Shown here: piece after piece, positions 7,406 to 15,180 of the stretch | Numbering within the stretch: position 1 is the stretch's first letter | Layout of the letters: each line of letters opens with the position of its first letter | Assembly (NCBI RefSeq): GCF_009858245.1 | Contig: NZ_VMSB01000001.1 | Span: forward strand, 1,302,001 to 1,366,000 | Source of the DNA: Ornithinibacter aureus | Lineage (GTDB): Bacteria > Actinomycetota > Actinomycetes > Actinomycetales > Dermatophilaceae | Length of the DNA: 64,000 nt | Reading direction: 5' to 3' | Program-made: the position numbers and the translations under genes | The notes under the pieces: model-generated | The model's input: only the letters and a program-made list of their open reading frames with translations | Database searches by the model: none | What the model was told of the DNA's origin: nothing

Positions 7406-10400
7406 AGTGACTCCCGCAGTCGCTCGGGGAGCGCACGGGCCAGGACCGCCCGGGCGGCGACCACGGCCACCCCGCCGATGACCGCGAGAGCCATCAGCGC
7501 AGTCGCGGCGATGACCCACCAGACCGGGGTGAGGTCCGGCACCGGCACCGGGGCGGGCCGGTCGAACAACGGCACGAGCGGCATCGCCAGCAGCGATCCC
7601 GCGACTGCGCACGCCGTCCCGAGCGCCACCCCCGCGACCACGGTCACGAGGTGCTCCCGACGCACCGCGGCGCGCAGGACCGCCCGAGGGGTGCCAGCCA
7701 CGATGAGACCGGCGAGGTCGCGGGCCACCCCCCTCCACGACGCCACGGCCACGAGCGCGACGACCAGGGCGGCCACGAGCAGGGACATCAGCCCCGTGAA
7801 CACCGCGAGCAGCAGGCCCCACCCGGTGGCCGAGGCGTCGTAGCGGGCCTGCGCCTGCTCCACGGTCGTGGGCGGGCTCACGAGCAGGCCGGCGGCGGCC
7901 AGCGAGCGCTCGACGGCGCGCAGCTCGTCGGGGTCCTGGGTGGCCAGCCACACCTGGAGCAGCGACCCCGGCGGGGCCGCCCCACCGACCCGCAGCTGCG
8001 CGTCGAGGTCGGCGAGCGCACCCCGCGAGGTCACCCCCGGGAGGGCGTCGACCGTCGCAACCGCCTGCGAGGCAATGGGCCGACCACCGAGGCCGATGAG
8101 GGTGAAGCCGTCGTCGGTGGCATCGGCAGGAGGGGTGCCGGCGAGCACCACGGGGGCCGGGCTCGGCACGTCCGCGACGGGCGAGAACACCCGGCGCCCG
8201 GTGGTCTCGACGTCGATGACGAGGTCGGTGCCCGAGCCGGACAACGCCTGGGTGCCCTCCCCCGGGTCACCCTGGGCCGGCAGCCACCGCTGCGCGCCGC
8301 CGAGCTCGAGGGGCTCGCCACCGAGGCTGAGACCGGAGAGCGTGACCCGCCCGGCGACCCGCTCGGCCCACGGATCGGTGCCGCGCACCCACAACCCGGC
8401 CAGACGGCATCCCTGCGGGCACAGCACGGGGGCACGGACCGCCGACGTCCCTGCCGAGGACTGCGGCACCTGCGCGAGGTCACGGTCGAGGAGCTCACCG
8501 TCGGGCGTCGACACGGTGATGCCGATCTGCACCGGTGTGGGGTCGATCGACAGGTCACCACCGGGGATGCCGGTGGGTGACATCGGTGCCTTGCCGACCG
8601 GTTCGTCGCCGGTTCGGAAGTCCTCGAGGGCCCAGGTGAGCGTGCCGGTGATGACGCCGTCGGTGAGCTGGATGCTCGGCGCCACCTCGGGCGTCAGGGC
8701 GGGCAGGCTCGCGGTGGGCAGGGCGAAACCGATGCGTGCGAGCTCGGCGGGGCGGGCGAGCAGGGTCGGTACGGCCGAGGGGTCCCGGGGACGGATGACG
8801 ACCACGGGGGTGGCGAGCGACCGGTAGCGCGGCTCGAGCCCGTCGACCGCGGCCGCCAGTGCGGCGGGTGAGGTGGCGTCGGTCGTGATGACTGCCGGGG
8901 CGCCGTTCTCGAGCTCGGCCCGGGCGGCACGGTTGTGCGCCCCGACGACCACGGCGTTCGCCGCGAAGGTCGCGAGAGCCACGGCCGCCGTGACGACGAC
9001 GAGGACGTTGCGCAGGGCCGGCCGGCGCGCCAGGGACAGGGCCGCGAGGCCGGCGGACAGGCGACCCCGGGCGAGGGCCCGCTCCGCAACCCGGGAGGCG
9101 AGGCGGCGCAGGGCGGCGGCCCCGAGCAGGCCGACGGCCAGCGCGAGCAGCATGGGGACGAGCAGCGCCGTGGGTCCGTCGACGTCGCCGGTCAGCACCG
9201 CCGCCACCCCGAGAGCGGCGACGACGATGACGACGACGTCGAGCATCCCCGGGCCCCGGCTGGCCTGCGGTGGGACGCGGCGCAACAGCGCCCCGATGGG
9301 CTCGCGAAGGACCGGGCGGGACACGACGTACACCGTGAGCAGCGACCCCAGCACGGCGACGACCGCAGCCACCGCGACCGGCCAGCGCAGCTCGAAGGGA
9401 ACCCCGGGTGGCATGACGGTGCGGCGCAGCAGGTCACCGACCGCAAGGGCCGACGCGACCCCGAGCGGGGCACCCAGCGCCACCGTCAGCGCCAGCTCAC
9501 CCATGACGACGCGCCCGCCCCCGTCACGACTGCGCCCGCGCAACCGCGCAAGGGCGATCTCGGGTCGGCGCTGCTCGACGGCGGCATGGGCCATGAGCGC
9601 GAGCACCGTGACCGCGAGCAGGGCGAGCTGGGCGAGCAGCAACGGCACCAGGGTGCGCACGATCGAGCGGCCGGCGACGACGGCGTCGACGATGTCGGGC
9701 ACCGGGGAGGTCACCGTGACGTTCCCGCTCGCCCGCTCCAGCCCCTGCAGGGAGTCGCCGATCTGCGGCACCGTCGCCAGCGTCACGGTGTCCCGGTCGA
9801 GCGGGAACTCCACCGACGTCGAGGCCTGCGACCAGCCGGTGTCGAAGGTGGCCTGAGCAGTGAGGAAGTCGTCGATCGCCGCGACGGTGTTGGTTCCCTC
9901 GGCGATGAGGAAGCCGGACTTGCCGTCGACCACCGTCCGCAGCCAGTAGGTGGGGTCCGGGACGACGCGGTAGACCCCGGTGACCTCCAGCGCGACCGGT
10001 GCCACGGCATCCGATGGGGTTGCGGGGACCGCGGACGGGTCGGCGACCTCGAAGGTCGAACCCTCGGCCCACCCCCACGCGGTCGCGTCGGCCGCGGAGA
10101 CGAGGACGTCGCCGGGTGCCGTCGGGCACGAGCCCGACACGATCTCGACGTGCTCGCAGCTGCCCTGGCGGGCCACGAGGCGCAGGGGCGAGGTCTGCAT
10201 CCCGTCACGGGGCGTGACCCTGGTGTCGGCCGTCGTCATGCCGACGCCGTCGTCGAACCACCGGGTGGCCTCCTCGGGCATGACCGCGCGCAGGTCGTCG
10301 GGGCTGAGGGCGGGGTCCTGCGCGGTGCGCGCCGCCCGCACGACGACGGTGGTGTCGGCGACGTCACGCTGCTGGAGCCCCGCCTGGAGCAACCCCTGCT

Positions 10401-10530
10401 CGAGGGTGCGCACGAACAGCGGGGCGAAGACGGCGCAGGTCGTCACCAGGGCCGAGACGACGACGAGCACGAGCGACTGGCTGCGCCGGTGGCGCACCGC
10501 GGCCCACGTCTGCCGCAGCCCGTTCCTCAC
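7402..10530 (-). CDS. Large FtsX-type ABC transporter permease
   Basis: A 1042-aa membrane protein from GTG 10530. Residues about 15-40 form the first membrane segment (LVLVVVSALVTTCAVFAP), followed by an exposed domain of about 250 residues. A first FtsX-like block of three helices lies at about 295-415, further helices at about 430-530, a second large exposed domain at about 540-890, and a final three-helix block at about 905-1035. This two-FtsX-domain layout is the single-chain version of a MacB-like permease dimer and suits the two ATPases encoded next. The family usually moves lipids, lipoproteins or peptides, or controls cell-wall hydrolases; the substrate here is unknown. Overlaps of 4 bp at both ends indicate tight coupling. 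Confidence 0.9.
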   Translation of the reverse strand: MRNGLRQTWAAVRHRRSQSLVLVVVSALVTTCAVFAPLFVRTLEQGLLQAGLQQRDVADTTVVVRAARTAQDPALSPDDLRAVMPEEATRWFDDGVGMTTADTRVTPRDGMQTSPLRLVARQGSCEHVEIVSGSCPTAPGDVLVSAADATAWGWAEGSTFEVADPSAVPATPSDAVAPVALEVTGVYRVVPDPTYWLRTVVDGKSGFLIAEGTNTVAAIDDFLTAQATFDTGWSQASTSVEFPLDRDTVTLATVPQIGDSLQGLERASGNVTVTSPVPDIVDAVVAGRSIVRTLVPLLLAQLALLAVTVLALMAHAAVEQRRPEIALARLRGRSRDGGGRVVMGELALTVALGAPLGVASALAVGDLLRRTVMPPGVPFELRWPVAVAAVVAVLGSLLTVYVVSRPVLREPIGALLRRVPPQASRGPGMLDVVVIVVAALGVAAVLTGDVDGPTALLVPMLLALAVGLLGAAALRRLASRVAERALARGRLSAGLAALSLARRPALRNVLVVVTAAVALATFAANAVVVGAHNRAARAELENGAPAVITTDATSPAALAAAVDGLEPRYRSLATPVVVIRPRDPSAVPTLLARPAELARIGFALPTASLPALTPEVAPSIQLTDGVITGTLTWALEDFRTGDEPVGKAPMSPTGIPGGDLSIDPTPVQIGITVSTPDGELLDRDLAQVPQSSAGTSAVRAPVLCPQGCRLAGLWVRGTDPWAERVAGRVTLSGLSLGGEPLELGGAQRWLPAQGDPGEGTQALSGSGTDLVIDVETTGRRVFSPVADVPSPAPVVLAGTPPADATDDGFTLIGLGGRPIASQAVATVDALPGVTSRGALADLDAQLRVGGAAPPGSLLQVWLATQDPDELRAVERSLAAAGLLVSPPTTVEQAQARYDASATGWGLLLAVFTGLMSLLVAALVVALVAVASWRGVARDLAGLIVAGTPRAVLRAAVRREHLVTVVAGVALGTACAVAGSLLAMPLVPLFDRPAPVPVPDLTPVWWVIAATALMALAVIGGVAVVAARAVLARALPERLRESL

Positions 10531-11180
10531 GCCGGGTACCCGGGCCAGGTGTCGGCGTCGACCGACATGTCGAGGGCGCCGATGTCCTGCCCGTCGAGCA
10601 CGGCAGCCTGGTCCCGGTGGCCGCTGGGCCGGTATCCGACCTTCTCGTAGACGCGGCGGCCGCGCGGGTTGGTGTCGAGCACCTCGAGGGTGATGCGGGT
10701 GAGGCCGAGGTCTCGGATGCCGTAGCTCGTCGTGAGCGCGACGGCTTCGGTTCCGAGCCCCCGGTCACGCCCGGCGGGCCCGATGAGGACGCGCAGGTTG
10801 CACGTACGTTCCTGCGGGTCGTAGTCGTTGAGCACCACCTCCCCGACGAGGGTCCCTGCCTCGTCCTCGATGGCCAGGTCGAGGCGGTCGTCCTGGTCGG
10901 GGCGCGAGGAGTACCACTGCACGAGCGTGTCGTCGAGGGGCCAGGGCTCGTGCGCCTGCGCGGTGGTCTCGACGCTGCCGGTCAGCAGACGCACCTTCGG
11001 GTCGGAGAGGATCTGCGCCATCGCCTCGGCGTCCTCGCCCGTCATCGGCCGCAACGTCACGTGCTGGCCGCGCAACGTCGGCTTCGTGGCGAAGTCGGGC
11101 GCGGGGCCGGGAGCGGGGTCAGGATCGCTGAGGGACGTGCGGGACACCCCGACATCCTGCCGGACGCCGGCCGATCTCAC
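10527..11180 (-). CDS. GNAT-family N-acetyltransferase
   Basis: A protein of 217 aa if the GTG at 11180 is used (GTGA overlap with meaB), or 206 aa from the GTG at 11147, which has a better SD (AGGA, 7-nt spacing). The GNAT fold is clear: a beta1 entry TLRGQHVTLRPM, a beta4 strand NLRVLIGPAGRDRGLGTEA that carries the acetyl-CoA pyrophosphate loop in the R-G/D-x-G-x-G/A position, and NPRGRRVYEKVGY at the C-terminal side. This RimJ/RimL-like form acetylates protein N-termini or small amines. It lies between a GTPase and an exporter in a chain of overlapping genes, so an acceptor linked to the transporter is possible but unproven. Confidence 0.88.
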   Translation of the reverse strand: MRSAGVRQDVGVSRTSLSDPDPAPGPAPDFATKPTLRGQHVTLRPMTGEDAEAMAQILSDPKVRLLTGSVETTAQAHEPWPLDDTLVQWYSSRPDQDDRLDLAIEDEAGTLVGEVVLNDYDPQERTCNLRVLIGPAGRDRGLGTEAVALTTSYGIRDLGLTRITLEVLDTNPRGRRVYEKVGYRPSGHRDQAAVLDGQDIGALDMSVDADTWPGYPA

Positions 11181-12157
11181 GTGAGGGAGCGCACCAGCGC
11201 ATCGGCCGCGGCGTACGGGTCGCTGCGGCCCGCGACGACCTCACCCGCGAGCACGTCGAGGCGGGTTTCGCCGGACAACCCCCCGACTCTGGCCCGCAGC
11301 GTCGCCAGGGCCAGCCCTTCGATCTCGTGGGAGGCCCGGCGCACCCGGCGCGCGGTGAGCCCGTCACTGCCGAGCCAGGCGCGGTGCTCCTCGATGGCGG
11401 CGACGACGTCGTCGACCCCGTCGCCGGTGGTGGCGACGGCCCGCACGACGGGGGCCCGCCACGACCCCGGCTCCGAGCGGTCGCCGAGGTCCACCGCGTG
11501 GCGCAGGTCCCGCACGGCCCGGTCGGCTCCCTCGCGGTCCCCCTTGTTGACGACGAGGACGTCGGCGACCTCGAGGATGCCGGCCTTGGCGGCCTGGATG
11601 CCGTCCCCCATTCCGGGTGCGACGAGGACGAGTGTCGTGTCCGCGGTCGCGGCCACCTCGACCTCGGACTGCCCGACCCCGACGGTCTCGAGGAGCACGA
11701 CGTCGCACCCCGCGGCATCCAACACGCGCAGCGCCTGCGGAGCGGCCCACGACAGGCCGCCGAGGTGACCCCGGGAGGCCATCGAGCGGATGAACACCTC
11801 GGGGTCGGCGGCGTGCTCGGACATCCGGATCCGGTCACCGAGCAGCGCCCCGCCCGAGAACGGTGACGACGGGTCGACGGCGAGCACCCCGACCCGGGCG
11901 CCCCGCTCGCGGTAGCGGGTCACGAGCGCGTTGGTGGTCGTCGACTTGCCGACGCCCGGCGACCCGGTGACGCCGATGACGTGGGCGCGACCGGCATCCG
12001 ACGCCAGCGCGCGCATGACCTCACGCAGCGCCGGGTGGCCGTCCTCGACGAGGGAGATCAGCCGGGCGACGGCACGCGCACGCCCCTGCCTCGCCTGCGC
12101 GACGAGGGAGGGGACGTCGACGGGACGTGGCGTGATCGGGGTGTCGGTCCTGCTCAG
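11177..12157 (-). CDS. meaB: MeaB/ArgK-type G3E GTPase, B12-mutase chaperone
   Basis: A P-loop GTPase of about 326 aa with [11 protein letters not shown] (Walker A), the [15 protein letters not shown] switch region, [11 protein letters not shown] (Walker B/switch II) and NKGD for guanine recognition. This pattern is specific to MeaB/YgfD/MMAA proteins, which gate loading and repair of adenosylcobalamin in methylmalonyl-CoA-type mutases. A MeaA-type mutase lies at 28601-30670. The start is unusual. No ATG, GTG or TTG occurs in frame near the expected N-terminus. A CTG at 12157 overlaps the thiolase stop as CTGA, matching the 4-bp overlaps at the other junctions of this chain. The alternative GTG at 12211 would add 18 mostly Arg residues from inside the thiolase gene. 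Confidence 0.88.
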   Translation of the reverse strand: MSRTDTPITPRPVDVPSLVAQARQGRARAVARLISLVEDGHPALREVMRALASDAGRAHVIGVTGSPGVGKSTTTNALVTRYRERGARVGVLAVDPSSPFSGGALLGDRIRMSEHAADPEVFIRSMASRGHLGGLSWAAPQALRVLDAAGCDVVLLETVGVGQSEVEVAATADTTLVLVAPGMGDGIQAAKAGILEVADVLVVNKGDREGADRAVRDLRHAVDLGDRSEPGSWRAPVVRAVATTGDGVDDVVAAIEEHRAWLGSDGLTARRVRRASHEIEGLALATLRARVGGLSGETRLDVLAGEVVAGRSDPYAAADALVRSLT

Positions 12158-13353
12158 GCCTGCGCGGGCACGCGGACGATGAGGGCGTCGCCCTGACCGC
12201 CGCCGCCGCACAGGGCCGCGGCGCCGACCCCGCCACCACGCCGCTTCAGCTCCAGGGCGAGGTGCAGGGTGATGCGTGCGCCGGACATGCCGAGGGGGTG
12301 GCCGAGGGCGATGGCTCCACCGTTGGGGTTCACCTGCTCCTGGGCGACGCCGAGCTCCCTGGCGGACACGATGCCGACGGCGGCGAAGGCCTCGTTGATC
12401 TCCACGAGGTCGAGGTCGGCGGGCGTGATGTCCTCCTTGGCGCAGGCCGCCTTGATGGCCTCGGCGGGCTGGCTCTGCAGCGTCGAGTCCGGGCCGGCGA
12501 CGACGCCGTGGGCGCCGATCTCGGCCAGCCACGTCAGGCCCAGCTCCTCGGCCTTGGACTTGCGCATGACGACGACCGCGGCAGCCCCGTCGGAGATCTG
12601 GGAGGCGGAGCCGGCGGTGATGGTGCCGTCCTTGGCGAAGGCCGGGCGCAGGCCGGCGAGCGACTGGGCGGTGGTGTCGGCGCGGATGCCCTCGTCGGCG
12701 CGGAACTCGATCGGGTCGCCCTTGCGCTGCGGGATCTGCACGGTGACGACCTCGTCGTCGAAGACGCCGTCCTTCCAGGCGCGGGCGGCGAGCTGGTGAC
12801 TGCGCGCCGCGAACTCGTCCTGCTCCTCGCGGGTGACGGCCCGCTCGCCGTGGTTGGCCGACTCGGTCAGGCCACCCATGCCCTGCGCGGTGAACACGTC
12901 GGAGAGGGCGTCGTGGTCCATGTGGTCGCGCAGCGTGACGTTGCCGTACTTGAACCCGTCGCGGCTCTTCTCGAGCAGGTGCGGCGCGTTGGTCATCGAC
13001 TCCTGGCCGCCGGCGACGATGATCTCGAACTCGCCCGCGCGGATGAGCTGGTCGGCGAGCGCGATGGCGTCGATGCCGGAGAGGCAGACCTTGTTGATGC
13101 TCAGCGCCGGGACGTTCATGGGGATGCCGGCCTTGACCGCCGCCTGGCGCGCGGGGATCTGCCCCTCACCGGCGTAGAGGACCTGGCCCATGATCACGTA
13201 GTCGACGTCCTGCGGGTCGACGCCCGCCTTGTCGAGGGCGCCCTTGATGGCGAAGCCGCCGAGGTCGGAGCCGCTGAAGCCCTTGAGCGAGCCGCTCATC
13301 CGCCCCATGGGGGTGCGGGCGCCGGCGACGATGACGGTCGGGTCAGTGGACAT
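12154..13353 (-). CDS. Acetyl-CoA C-acetyltransferase (thiolase)
   Basis: A 399-aa thiolase of normal length. The nucleophilic Cys lies in NKVCLSG near residue 91, the catalytic His in [14 protein letters not shown], and the second Cys in [11 protein letters not shown] close to the C-terminus. It condenses two acetyl-CoA to acetoacetyl-CoA or runs in reverse. The ATG at 13353 has an SD (GGAGG) at good spacing. It is the first gene of the six-gene overlapping chain that includes the MeaB GTPase. Together with the tandem 3-hydroxyacyl-CoA dehydrogenase and crotonyl-CoA carboxylase/reductase in this window it would supply the front end of the ethylmalonyl-CoA route, though a role in fatty-acid or PHB metabolism is equally compatible. 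Confidence 0.93.
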   Translation of the reverse strand: MSTDPTVIVAGARTPMGRMSGSLKGFSGSDLGGFAIKGALDKAGVDPQDVDYVIMGQVLYAGEGQIPARQAAVKAGIPMNVPALSINKVCLSGIDAIALADQLIRAGEFEIIVAGGQESMTNAPHLLEKSRDGFKYGNVTLRDHMDHDALSDVFTAQGMGGLTESANHGERAVTREEQDEFAARSHQLAARAWKDGVFDDEVVTVQIPQRKGDPIEFRADEGIRADTTAQSLAGLRPAFAKDGTITAGSASQISDGAAAVVVMRKSKAEELGLTWLAEIGAHGVVAGPDSTLQSQPAEAIKAACAKEDITPADLDLVEINEAFAAVGIVSARELGVAQEQVNPNGGAIALGHPLGMSGARITLHLALELKRRGGGVGAAALCGGGGQGDALIVRVPAQA

Positions 13354-13441
13354 GCGGGGGCCTCCGGTGTCGGGGTGTCGAACAGGTCGGGGATCGTGCT
13401 CGACTCTAGCGACGGGCGGATGCCGTGCCGACCCCCGCGTG

Positions 13442-13469
13442 CCGTGACCCTCACCACGGGGGGTCACGG
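13442..13469 (-). terminator. Hairpin downstream of the XRE gene
   Basis: CCGTGACCC (13442-13450) and GGGTCACGG (13461-13469) form a perfect 9-bp stem with a 10-nt loop, 26 bp beyond the XRE regulator stop. It lies between that gene and the thiolase gene on the same strand, so it probably ends the regulator transcript and separates it from the thiolase promoter. There is no T-tract, as is common in actinobacterial terminators. Confidence 0.55.
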
Positions 13470-13495
13470 GGGGCACGGGATACGGGGTCGGCGGA

Positions 13496-13684
13496 CTACG
13501 GGTGGAAGATGTCCTCGATCGTGGTTCCGAAGTGGCGGGCGATCGTGAACGCCAGTGGCAGTGACGGGTCGAACCGCCCCCGCTCGATCGAGATCACGGT
13601 CTGCCGCGAGACCCCGAGCAGCTCGGCCAGGGCTGCCTGCGACAGCTGGTGCTGGGCTCGCAGCTCGGCCAGCTTGTTCTCCAC
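13496..13684 (-). CDS. Small XRE/Cro-CI type HTH regulator
   Basis: A 62-aa protein made only of a helix-turn-helix domain: [25 protein letters not shown] followed by a short helix ending TTIEDIFHP. This YgzD/YozG-like size class binds short palindromes as a dimer. The GTG at 13684 starts two bases after the stop of the membrane protein 13687-14115, so the two are translated together; the longer frame to 13870 is a shadow. The promoter of the pair carries three palindromic sites, so autorepression is likely. In known modules of this kind the membrane partner modulates or accompanies the regulator, but the signal is unknown here. Confidence 0.85.
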   Translation of the reverse strand: MENKLAELRAQHQLSQAALAELLGVSRQTVISIERGRFDPSLPLAFTIARHFGTTIEDIFHP

Positions 13685-13686
13685 GG

Positions 13687-14115
13687 TCAGCGCCTTCCGA
13701 ATCGCAGCCACAGGTAGGACCCCGCGAACGTGCCGAGCCCGAGCACGAGCGCATGGGCAAGGCCCACCGGCGCCATCCACGACACGTTCAGCGCGTCGCC
13801 CACGCCCTCGAGGAAGAGGAGCCCGCCGATCATCGTCGCGAAGGCGGTGGCGGCTGCTTCCTGGAACCATGCGTGCTCGACCCCGAGTTCACCCTGGGCG
13901 ATGTCGCGCCCGGTGGCGGCTCGGTCGAACCACAGCACCTGGAGCGCGACGGCGACGACGGGCCAGGTGGTGAACGCCGCAACCACCACGACGACGGACG
14001 CCGGATCGTCTGGGTTGCGGCTGGCCATCAGCGCTCCGAACAGCAGGGCCAGAGCCAGCCCGAGCACCGCTGACCGCCACCAACTCTGGACCATCGATCG
14101 CATCGTGACCCGCAT
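13687..14115 (-). CDS. Four-helix membrane protein paired with the XRE regulator
   Basis: A 142-aa protein with hydrophobic segments at about 12-30, 42-62, 88-108 and 115-135, and basic loops on the N- and C-terminal sides. The ATG at 14115 has a strong SD (GGAGGGG). It is the first gene of a two-gene unit with the small HTH regulator. Membrane proteins of similar size next to YgzD-like regulators are common in Gram-positive bacteria and are usually annotated only as hypothetical. I recognise no enzymatic motif. Confidence 0.82.
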   Translation of the reverse strand: MRVTMRSMVQSWWRSAVLGLALALLFGALMASRNPDDPASVVVVVAAFTTWPVVAVALQVLWFDRAATGRDIAQGELGVEHAWFQEAAATAFATMIGGLLFLEGVGDALNVSWMAPVGLAHALVLGLGTFAGSYLWLRFGRR

Positions 14116-14130
14116 GGCAATCCCCTCCAA

Positions 14131-14194
14131 GTAAAGCGTGCTTGACGTAAAGCAATCTTTACCAACATCGGAGCGAAAGTCAAGGTCACTTGAC
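14131..14194 (-). promoter_or_regulatory. Promoter with three GTMAAG-N4-CTTKAC operator sites
   Basis: Three 6-4-6 palindromes lie just upstream of 14115: GTAAAG-CGTG-CTTGAC (14131-14146), GTAAAG-CAAT-CTTTAC (14147-14162, perfect) and GTCAAG-GTCA-CTTGAC (14179-14194, perfect). Their starts are 0, 16 and 48 bp apart, so they occupy slots 1, 2 and 4 of a 16-bp lattice. On the minus strand a -35-like TTGACT overlaps the distal site, and a -10-like TAAAGA, 16 bp on, lies in the middle site. The proximal site falls about where transcription would begin. This is the expected layout for a repressor, most simply the XRE protein encoded by the second gene. Confidence 0.75.
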
Positions 14195-14253
14195 GTGTCC
14201 GGTACCCCGACGGAAGCCCTCGATCGGCGCAGCGGCTGGACCGCGGGGCCTTT

Positions 14254-14310
14254 CTCCGGATGTGCGTCCTTACTCCCGATCTGCGCTGCTGCAAGGACGC
14301 ACATCCGGAG
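14254..14310. repeat. Long inverted repeat in the divergent XRE-module/epimerase region
   Basis: CTCCGGATGTGCGTCCTT (14254-14271) and its exact complement (14293-14310) flank a 21-nt centre. Further out GGGCC and GGCCC segments extend the symmetry to about 14246-14337. The repeat lies in the 290-bp divergent gap, about 95 bp before the epimerase start, so it cannot be a terminator for either flanking gene. It would form a stable hairpin in a leader RNA if transcribed. The rest of the gap holds the operator array at 14131-14194 and nothing else I can name. Confidence 0.7.
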
Positions 14311-14405
14311 TAGGGATCTGCGACGGGAGGAAGGCCCAGCCATCCGTCGTGATGCTCGCCACGACAGGTGCGCGCACGGCATCCGCACTTCCTACGCTGA
14401 GGGCC

Positions 14406-14855
14406 ATGACTGCGCTGCCCACCGACCTGTTCACCGCGATCGACCACGTCGGCGTGGCCGTGCCCGACCTCGACGAGGCCATCGCCTTCTACACCTCGAC
14501 CTACGGCATGCGGATGCTGCACGAGGAGACCAACGAGGAGCAGGGCGTGCGCGAGGCGATGATGGCCGTCGGCGACTCCGGTTCCTGCATCCAGCTCCTG
14601 GCTCCACTCACCCCCGCCTCGACGATCGCGAAGTTCCTCGACCGCAGCGGCCCCGGCATCCAGCAGCTGGCCTACCGCGTCACCGACCTGGATGCCGTGA
14701 GCGCCACCCTGCGCGAGCGTGGGCTTCGCCTGCTCTACGACGCGCCCCGGCGCGGCACCAGCAACAGCCGGGTCAACTTCATCCACCCCAAGGATGCAGG
14801 TGGCATCCTCGTCGAACTCGTCGAACTCGTCGAGCCCGCCGCGTCAGCCCACTGA
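14406..14855 (+). CDS. mce: Methylmalonyl/ethylmalonyl-CoA epimerase
   Basis: A 149-aa vicinal-oxygen-chelate protein with two beta-alpha-beta-beta-beta modules. IDHVGVAVPDLDEA starts the first module with the metal-binding His; QQLAYRVTDLDA and VNFIHPKDAGGILVELVE carry the remaining ligands, ending in the conserved Glu. The GILVEL ending is typical of the epimerases that interconvert the 2R and 2S forms of methylmalonyl-CoA, and often ethylmalonyl-CoA. It is transcribed away from the XRE module. With Ccr, the MeaA-type mutase, MeaB and the adenosyltransferase elsewhere in the window it fits the ethylmalonyl-CoA pathway, and it may also serve propionate metabolism. Confidence 0.92.
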   Translation: MTALPTDLFTAIDHVGVAVPDLDEAIAFYTSTYGMRMLHEETNEEQGVREAMMAVGDSGSCIQLLAPLTPASTIAKFLDRSGPGIQQLAYRVTDLDAVSATLRERGLRLLYDAPRRGTSNSRVNFIHPKDAGGILVELVELVEPAASAH

Positions 14856-14871
14856 CGGACCCCGCCGCCGG

Positions 14872-15120
14872 TCAGCGCTTGAGCGCACGCCGGTTGTGGA
14901 TGACCCGGTAGAAGCCGGCGCCGGCGAAGGGGAGGAACAGGACCCCGACGAGGAGCGCCATCGCCGCGAGCGCGTTGTACGCCCACACGTCGGTGGCGCG
15001 AACCACCTTGGCCTGCTCGTTGGCCCACCACCCCAGGGCGAGGAAGGCGAGCGAGAGCGCCACCATGGCGATGGGCGACCCGAAGCTCGTCGGCCTCCAC
15101 GGCGCCGACCCCGGCATCAT
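14872..15120 (-). CDS. Small two-helix membrane protein
   Basis: About 82 aa from the ATG at 15120, which has a GGAG SD ten bases upstream; an ATG at 15129 has the same SD too close. Two hydrophobic segments (MVALSLAFLALGWWA and ALAAMALLVGVLFLPFAGAGF) separated by a short polar loop end in a basic tail HNRRALKR. The N-terminal 20 residues are polar and should be cytoplasmic or disordered. It is convergent with the epimerase gene, with 16 bp between stops. I recognise no family. Confidence 0.75.
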   Translation of the reverse strand: MMPGSAPWRPTSFGSPIAMVALSLAFLALGWWANEQAKVVRATDVWAYNALAAMALLVGVLFLPFAGAGFYRVIHNRRALKR

Positions 15121-15180
15121 GTTCGACATGCTCCGAGCGTGGCACAGGCACGCGGCCCGGTCCATGACCCGGGCGGGTGG

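Noticed and set aside
14246-14337. Inverted repeat as a riboswitch for the epimerase
   Set aside because: No cobalamin-riboswitch core (B12 box) is visible, and the structure is a plain long hairpin.
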